Assembly (NCBI GenBank): GCA_903813345.2
Contig: CAIIXF020000012.1
Span: forward strand, 15,928,020 to 15,992,019
DNA: 64,000 bases
Direction of reading: 5' to 3'
Origin: Owenia fusiformis
Lineage: Eukaryota; Annelida; Polychaeta; Sabellida; Oweniidae
Shown here: positions 27,001 through 36,000 of the stretch, piece by piece
Layout: the number at the start of each line of letters is the position of its first letter
Numbering within the stretch: the stretch's first letter is position 1
Translations under genes and position numbers: made by a program
Notes under the pieces: model-generated
Seen by the model: the letters and a program-made list of their open reading frames with translations, nothing else
Database searches by the model: none
What the model was told of the DNA's origin: nothing

Positions 27001-30000
27001 ACCTATAGAACTTTAAAGTTGTCACTCATAAGGAGTCAAAATGTCTTGTTCATGACACTGTTGACCAAGACATCAACAAGCACAATGTCATCATCTGCCA
27101 TTTGTTACAGAGGCCAACTATCGAACGTCAGACACCAATCACCGAATGCCGAACATGGTCTACAAAAAAGTTGGGAATACAAGTATAACAATATGTCTTG
27201 TAGTGATAGCATAATAAAGGCCCACAGGTACAGTGAAACCTGTAAATTGGAACAACTCCAGTTACCAATTAATTGGACATCTGTTTGTGGAGCACCTCTT
27301 AAGTGGAATGCTATTTTAGGAACAAAGGTGTTCCACTAATACAGTTTCTACTATATAAGTAATTTAATTCTTAACATATTCCTAATTTTTTTTATCACCT
27401 AAAACTGTAGTTTAAGCAACAGATAAATAACATAATAATAAATAACATGGTATTTAGTTTTCCTACCAATTTGTTTTGTGTGAGTTAATGAATCAATTTT
27501 TATGTTTGATGGGATAAACATAAACAAACAAGCAAAATGTCACAACCTGCCATTTGTTACAGACACCGAACGCAGAACACTAAACGCTGAACACCAACCA
27601 CTGACATAAGAAAGTTCGAGACTCTAATAATTTGTGGTGGTGACATAATAGGCATGACAAGGAAATTTGAGCATGGCCTTACAATATGTAGGCATGATAA
27701 AACTCTTATAAACAATCAGATTATGTTTCCGCAATCCAAATTAATCAACAGTTCTCCTTGGGTGAAGGCAAACATTAGAGTTCCCCATTGGGTTAATCAA
27801 CTATAGACGCATAGTAGAAATAATCTTGATTTACGTCATTAAATATTCAAAATTTAGTCAAAGTAAAATCATATTTGATATCTACATGTCATATTACATA
27901 TAACTGGGAAATTTGGTCTCAAAATTGTTAATCAACTTTGAAAATTTAATTTTTTTTGAAAATGTACATTCTAGGTTGGGTAGATTCCCCACAGACATCA
28001 TGTTATAAAAGTACAAAAAGTGCAATACATTTTCTTGTATTGGACAGATAACATTTTCTTTTACTGGACATATTTTCATTTGCATAACTGTTAGATACAT
28101 AAGGGTAATATGAAAAACTGATCTACTAAAAATAATATTCAAATTTAAGGGAACTTTCTACTATATCTGCCATGTTTCCTAATCTGAATAAGCCACCTGG
28201 TGGTGAAACTGGTAACTACCTACTGTGATCTGAGTAACTATTTATTAAAGAAGGATTACATCGTATATAGTGTACTATTATTTAATTACCATTTTGCCGG
28301 GCCTGTTCTAGGGGTATTAGTACTAGTTTAGAAGGCATTTATTTTACTATATTGACTTTAGCAATATGTGACGTCATACATGTAGTAACAGGCCATATAC
28401 TGTAATAGTGGCGGACCAATAATGCATTAACGCCTGGCAACTCCCCCGGAAATGAGATATCGTTCAATGCATATAATTTCTGTTCAGTGGTTCTCAGTTC
28501 TTGCTATTTCATCCCTGGGCATTAACAGTGGTAATAATACTAATAACGTCATATCTGCGGGCAAAATAGTGAAATATTGGACCTTGGGCCCTTGGTCCGA
28601 TACTTCACTAATATTGCCATTTGAAATGATGATATTTTACTATTAGATCAGTTATGATATCTAGTATTCATTGTATCAGACACACTTAATCTGGCACATC
28701 AATTCCTGTTTTTCTGTTTAACGAAAAATTGCTGACTCCTTTTCATTCCATAATATATGATCTCTGGTGTAACCCCAAAATTATATCAATCACTTAAATG
28801 TCTTGTTAACACATCAATAAATAGACATTGATTTGGCAATGGTAGACAACATGAGACAATTTTACAATTCAGTATCTTTATTCATATACTCCAGAATTGA
28901 GACAATATGGTATGTACAGATCATAATTATACAGAACAACAGGCATGCAGTGATTTAATATTCATTCTCTGATTGAAACATGACAACAACAAGATTTTAA
29001 TTAATTACAACAAGCTGTTTTTAGAATAAATGTTTTGATATTTGATTTATAAATTGTTTGGTCTTGAGAAGGAATTTGTATCAGAAAAGAAAAAAACCTT
29101 AAATACGACAGTGACTCAATATGCAATATACCACACCATTTAATAAAACAGTCACTGTCCAAACAAGACAACAGCAAAATATCACTTTTTCAAAGTGTGA
29201 TAAAGACACTGTTATTTGAAAACAGGCTTTTGAAAATCATCTTAAATTAGTTTTAGTCTTATTTTGAGTTGTGGCAGTACTGTTACTGTGGCAGTATCAA
29301 TTTAGACACAACATTGTTAAGACAAATTCACTCTTTGTTGAATAACTGTTTATCTCCTTCCTCAAGTGCCTCCTTCTATTAGGAAAAAAGTAAAACACAA
29401 TGTCCTCCTCATTTATCTTGTGAATCTAGTTCAAATTTGAATCATTGGTTGTGGTGCCAGGGCACTTGAGTGCATGTAACATGGCATGACGGAAAGTCTG
29501 ATGCCGTAGAGCGTAGACCCATGGATTCATTGCGCTGTTGCACAATCCAAATATGGAAATAAACAATCCAAAACTTTGTAGCCATACAGAGTCTATATCA
29601 AATCGAAAGGAGCTAAATATAGTAAAGGGAAGGCATGTTAAGAAGAAGAGTCCAACAATCAACAGTAATGTCTTTGTATATTTCTTCTCCATTTTTGCCT
29701 TTTCCTTGTTAGCATCAGAGAGACCAACAACTTGAGCGATTTTCTTGCTCTGTTTCCATGCAATGTATCCAATCATAATGGAACTGATGAGACATACAAT
29801 CATGAACAAAATGACATGCCACTGAAGGATCTTGTAATAGCCAGGAACGACGATTTTATATATGAGACAGCTACCAGTATTAGGAGTCCAAGTGTTAAAT
29901 TTGTCGAGAAACATGAAGAAGCACATGAAGGTCATATGAATCCACATAATGACGGCGATCACCTTCAATGTAAAGGATGTCAGGAATCGAGCATGCTGCA

Positions 30001-33000
30001 TTGGCCATTGGATTGTGACGAATCTTAGCAGCGATATAACCGCAAGGTGAAAGATGGAGACACCTGCTAAAACAACAACGATGAATGTGCGAGCCGTGCA
30101 AAGATAGCGTTCATTTATATAATCATAGTTGATCGGAATGAAATGATAAACGGTGCTGACAGGAAGGGCGAGTAGACCTACGAGAAAGTCACAGATGCAT
30201 AAGCTCATCAGAAGAATATAGCGCTCTGCCTGCAGGGCTGTGCTTTTTACGTAACTGAGGAGCACAACACCATTTGGTATCACTGTAATTATAGCCAAAA
30301 TCACTTCAATAATCATATGACACATCTTTAATCCTATAGGCATATTTTGTGGGTGAAATATTTCTGTTATATCTGTATTGTTAATGTTTGTAGCATTCAT
30401 TTCAGTTGCACTTATGTTTGTAGCATTCATGTTCATTGTTGTAGTATTTTTGGCAGTTATGTTCATGTTTAAAGCATCTATATCCATGTTTGTAGCATTC
30501 ATTCTGAGTATTTACTGTAAGTTCTTTCACTTATGAATAGTCGCAACTCTTGAAGTCTATCCCACCTGTTTATTCTTATGTGTTCTAATGTTGTTTGAAA
30601 TATCAGACGTGTCCCCTCTCTACGTCCAGCCTTGATTATGTTTATCAATTCAGTAACTTATTATTCATACCTGGTGTGTCGCAGGTGGGAATAATACAAC
30701 TAAACCCAGTGTCTTGATTTCAAGATATTAAAACAAACTGAGTGTCTAATGATTTCTTAATTTTCCTTCCTGATGAAACCTTTCATCCAGAGCTTATCAA
30801 CCCACACACATTTCAGTCAGTTTGCAGTGAAATGTCATTTCAAGTCACAGGTCCTTGATTCTATTATTGTTAGGTAAGTGTCTAAATCCACTGTGGTTCA
30901 ACTACGGTACATATTGTCTTCCACTTATGCTTTGAAGTCATTAGTGTCAATCACGTTTACACTTTTAAACTCTACCCTACCATGTGACAACTTTTAAGAT
31001 GGATACAGGCTTAAGTGCAGTTGCAAATGGAGTGGATATTCTCAATCCTTGTGCTTTTCTGGTAATAAATACATGAATCTTAAGTAGTACACTTGGAATA
31101 TATGTAAAAGACAATGATGGACTACATAAGACAATCTTATAATTCAGTTTCTTTATTCATAAATTAGAGACAATATGGTATGTACAGATCATAATTATAC
31201 AGAACAACAGGCATGCAGTGATTTAATATTTCATATGGAAAAAAGAAAATGTTTAATGTGTAACAAGAAAACCGGTTCAGAATGCCATTTCCTATTAGAA
31301 TGCAATAAGTTAAAAGATGTTCAGTCAAGTTACATGGATAAAATAAAAAAACACTGTCAAAATTTAGAAAACATGAATAACGTGGAACATAAATTAATGT
31401 TTCTATTTAATTCAGAGGGAATAATATTAAATATACTAACAAAATATATATCCAATATTTTTATCGAGAGAGAAAAAAACACGAAATGCATCCAATAAAA
31501 TCTTGCAATGATCAAGCACCCTTTGATTAGTTAATATACTATATAGATAATTAGTTAAGCTTTTTCATTTTCTTCTGTTTAAGCTGTACACTTTGCCCAA
31601 ATGTGGGATACAAGTATAATAAAGCTCATAATAATAATAATATGCAATTAATAACAACATGCTGTTTTCAGAATAATTGATTGTGATATTTGAGGTAGGA
31701 ATTTGTATCAGAAAAACAAACTCTGCCTAAATAACAGAGTGGTTTGAAATCAAAATACCACACCATTTTGTAAAAAGGAACTTAATCTAAAACAATCCAA
31801 ACAAAACACTGTTACTTGTAGATTTGCAGCACAAATGCTTTAGAAAATTATCTAATTTTAATCTAATTTTGAGCCTGACTGTGGAAACAGACAAATTCGC
31901 TCTTTGTTGAATAACTGTTTATTTCCCTCCTTAATACCCCATTCCTTTGGTAGGAGTTAATAAACAAGAATGTCCTGCTTAATTGCACCTTGTGAACCTA
32001 GCTTGCACTTGTAACACTTGTTGTGGTGCCAGAACACTTGAGTGTGCGTAACATGGCATGACGGAAAGTCTGATGCCGTAGAGCGTAGACCCATGGATTC
32101 ATTGCGCTGTTACAAAATCCAAACATGGAAATAAACAGTCCAAAACTTTGTAGCCATACAGAGTCTATATCAAATCGAAAGGAGCTAAATATACTAAAAG
32201 GGAGAAAGGTTATGAGGAAGAGTCCAACAATCAACAGTAATGTCTTTGTATATTTCTTCTCCGTTTTTAACTTTTCCTTATTTGCATCAGAGAGAACAAT
32301 TACCTGAGCGATTTTCTTGCTCTGTTTCCATGCAATGTATCCAATCATAATGGAACTGATGAGACATACAATCATGAACAAAATGACATGCCACTGAATA
32401 ATTTTGAAATAGCCAGGAACTGCAATATAATATATGAGACAGCTACCAGTATCAGGCATCCAGGTGTTGAATTTGTCAAAAAACATGAAGTGGTTGAGGA
32501 AGATGGCATACATCCACATAATGACAGCGATCACCTTCAATGTAAAGGATGTCAGGAATCGGGCATGCTGCATTGGCCATTGGATTGTTATGAATCTCAG
32601 CAGCGATATAACGGCAAGGTGAAAGATGGAGACGCCTAATAAAACAACAACGATGAATGTGCGAGCTGTGCACAGATAGCGTTCATTAATATAATCGTAG
32701 TTGATCGGAATGAAATGATAAACAGTGCTGACAGGAAGAGCGAGTAGACCTACTAAAAAGTCACAGAAGCTTAGGCTCATCAGAAGAATGTAGCGCTCTG
32801 CCTGCAGGGCTGTGCTTTTTACGTAACTGAGCAGCACAACACCATTTGGTATCACTGTAATTATAGCCAAAATCACTTCAATAATCAAATGACACATCTT
32901 TAATCCTGCAGGCATATTATGTGGGTGAAAAATTTCTGTATTGTTAGTGTTTGTAGTATTCATGTCAGTGGTTACATTAACGTTTGCCACATTCATGTTC

Positions 33001-36000
33001 ATTATTGAAGTATTTTTGGCAGTTGTGTTCATGTTTATAGAATCTATATCCATGTTTGTAGCATTCATTCTGAGTATTTACTGTCAGTACTTATAAGTAT
33101 GAATAGCCGCAACTCTTGAAGTCTTTCCCACCTGTTTATTCTGCTGTGTTCTGCCACATTTTGAACCTACTTGCTTCTTGTATATGTCTAGTCTCAATAA
33201 TGTATCTTAATTCCATAACTTATTATTCATACCTCAGGTGTGTCGCAGGTATGAAAAGTCAATTAATTCCAAATGCTACAGTCTATTAGGAAATATTCCA
33301 GAATAACAACCATCAGAAATAATAAAACTAAATTCCATGCCTTGATTTCCACATACTGTATATATAAAAGTCATATCAGGTCACATGTCCTTATTGCTAG
33401 ATAAGTGTCCAAATATGTTCTGGTTCAGCCAAGGTACACATTGTCTTCTGCTTATGCTTTGAAGTCATTAAAAGAACGTCAATCATACTTTTACTCTCTA
33501 CCTACCATGTGACCACATTTAAAAGGGATACAGGTTACAGTTAAGTTGCAAATGGAGTGGGTATTCTCTATCATTGTTTATAGGGTTTTTCTTGTAATAA
33601 TACAAACTCCTCGATGAATCTATACAATGTATAGTAGAACACTTGCAGGGCTTGCATTAACGGCGTCCCGTACATGTTAAGGACTCAAAAATAATTTGGA
33701 GGACGCAAAAATTGAAAATATTTCCGTTTTTTGGATGCAAATTTTTTTTTAGGTCAATACTACAATGTGTTTACAACGATACCTAACAAAAACAAATAAT
33801 TATGATCTCTCACCTTTATTTGAATCGTAAATGAGGCTCAACATGTTGAATATTTACAACTAATCATGATTCTCTCGAATTTTTTCAACTTTGTTTATTT
33901 TTAGATTTGAAACCATGACAGGCCACAGTTTTTCCTATTCAGAAACAAATATTAGGTTGTTATGAAATAAAATGTATTCATTAACGTTTACTTCCATTTT
34001 AAATTCGCGACAAGAAATCAAAAACTGAAAATATGACAAGTAAGATATACGTAAGTTAATAAAAGTAACATTGGAAAGATGTTTTACTGACCTATTGTTG
34101 TGTTGAAGCAAAGACAATCATGTGACAAAATTAACTTCAAGGTGTTTTGGTAAAAAATGCTTTTAAAATAAAGTTATACCTCAAAACAGGCTAGAAATAG
34201 GGGACACACTTTTTTTCAAAGGACACACTTTTTTTAAAAAATTGCGTCCTTTGGACTCACAAATTTTCTAACCTAATGCAAGCGCTGACTTGGAATATAT
34301 GTAAAATCTAGTATACCTTCAGAAATATGGAAATAAACAAACCTCCTCCATTTGTAACTTCTCTGTAGCCTGTATCCCTTTCATAAGTGGTCAGGTGGTA
34401 AAGTAGAGTGTTTTACACATATTGAGCATGAAACTGTGTTGTGAATGAATAAATTTGTTTCTTTAATACATCCCACATAAGTTCAATCATCTAAGTTTAG
34501 ATTCCTAAGTTCCACCGAAATGCTTTGATGAGTTATCTACATATAACTTAGCAACTACATAAAACAAAATCAAACACTGCTAGTACAATGTTATATCACT
34601 TTTCAGATAGAAAGATTGTCTTCAATATGTTGTCTCATTATTTCCATTCTGTGATACTTATTCTCTCATTGGTCAATAAGATACCATGTGACTAACAATA
34701 TGTAACAGTATTCCATCCATTATGCCAAAAGATGTATTCATCGTTGAATACCAGGCCATATTCAACGGGAAATATGTATATTGGCATCAATTTTTTTTCA
34801 TTTATTTTAAATCTTGGGACTTCACATAGAACAGATGTAAAATAAGATAACACAAAACTGAAGATTTTAACCTACATGTTTGGATTGTTAGGAAAAAAAT
34901 GATTTTGTACTTTGTGGTTTGCACAAACATCAAAAGGGCAGAAAGGAAGACTTAAAAGAGCAAAAGAGCAAGAGCAAAAATGATTTAATTAAGACAAGAT
35001 ATTCCAAAGGGATATTTATTTAGCTTGAACTGAATATAACTAACTAATTAGTGAATGAATGAAGAACATGAGACTAATGATGTGTTACAAGAATACAAAT
35101 TTACGTCATTAAAATATAATTAGCTCGTCAACAATGGGTGTTGCAACAGAGGTAAGACATGTAATTGACAGACAGGAAAATTATACCTTTGCATTCATTA
35201 GAATCACATAACAATGTAATTAAGATGTAAAGATAATGAATGTAATCATTAGTCTCAGACTAATTAAAGAAGAGCATGATGTATCTAATGTGTTGAAATA
35301 AAGAAATAGATGTTTCACGTTTCACATTTTCAGAATATTGGCCTTTGCAAGTAGCCTAATATGATTTTGAATCTTTGGATTACATTTTTTGTATAAATAC
35401 TATAAGTTATTGAATGATTTGAAGTGCGATACAGGATATATTCTGCTCGAGAAATTCTGTATTGGAACGAGACAAAGTTGAGTGCCAATACAGAATATCG
35501 AGACAGAATATATCCTGTATTGCACTTCAAATCATTTCATAACGTTTTTATCGTGTGATCCTCTGTATTGCTACTGAGAATGTTCCCTCCGTACCAATAT
35601 TTTCTGTATTGCAATGGAGATGATCAATGGAGACAATCTCAGTAGCAATACAGATTGGTACAGCACAAGAACTGACCAATCAGAAGGCTTCATTTTACAG
35701 ATCATACAATAAAATAAAATACAATGCTATGAAAGTGTACCTTTTATCTTAGCTGAGGTTGGAACTGATGCCATTGAACTCTGGGCAGAGAGAAGTGACG
35801 ATTGTCTTCGTCGAAGTGGCCATGTTTCCAGTCTTGCTATCTCACGTTTACGTTTATGCTCCTTCTCTTCCTGTATTTCATGACGCTTCTTTTTCTGAAA
35901 TTGAAACCAGGGAGTATCATTTGACATTCTCCTTTATGCACCCACTTTAGGATGCAAATAGTTTATTTCATGCAGAGGTTCTATTTGCACCAGGTGATTT

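Larger units (their letters stand above)
28840..34310. repeat. Segmental tandem duplication carrying the two GPCR genes
   Basis: Unit A is about 28840-31110 and unit B about 31110-34310. Both start with TTCAGT(A/T)TCTTTATTCAT and GACAATATGGTATGTACAGA on the 3' side of the gene. Both extend through the coding sequence and about 600 bp of 5' flank to ACTTGGAATATATGTAAAA. Unit B is longer only because of two transposon insertions. Boundaries are approximate to tens of bases. Confidence 0.85.

Noticed and set aside
24727-27339. 870-codon plus-strand open frame with 39-residue repeats
   Set aside because: It is a by-product of the 117-bp (39-codon) array. The real exon at this site is on the minus strand, phase-matched to its neighbours, and the array is intronic. 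The frame's tail runs into a dispersed repeat.
29732-30028. Plus-strand frames across the GPCR genes (also 32388-32639)
   Set aside because: Complementary shadows of the receptor coding strand. The minus-strand frames carry all seven helices and class A motifs.
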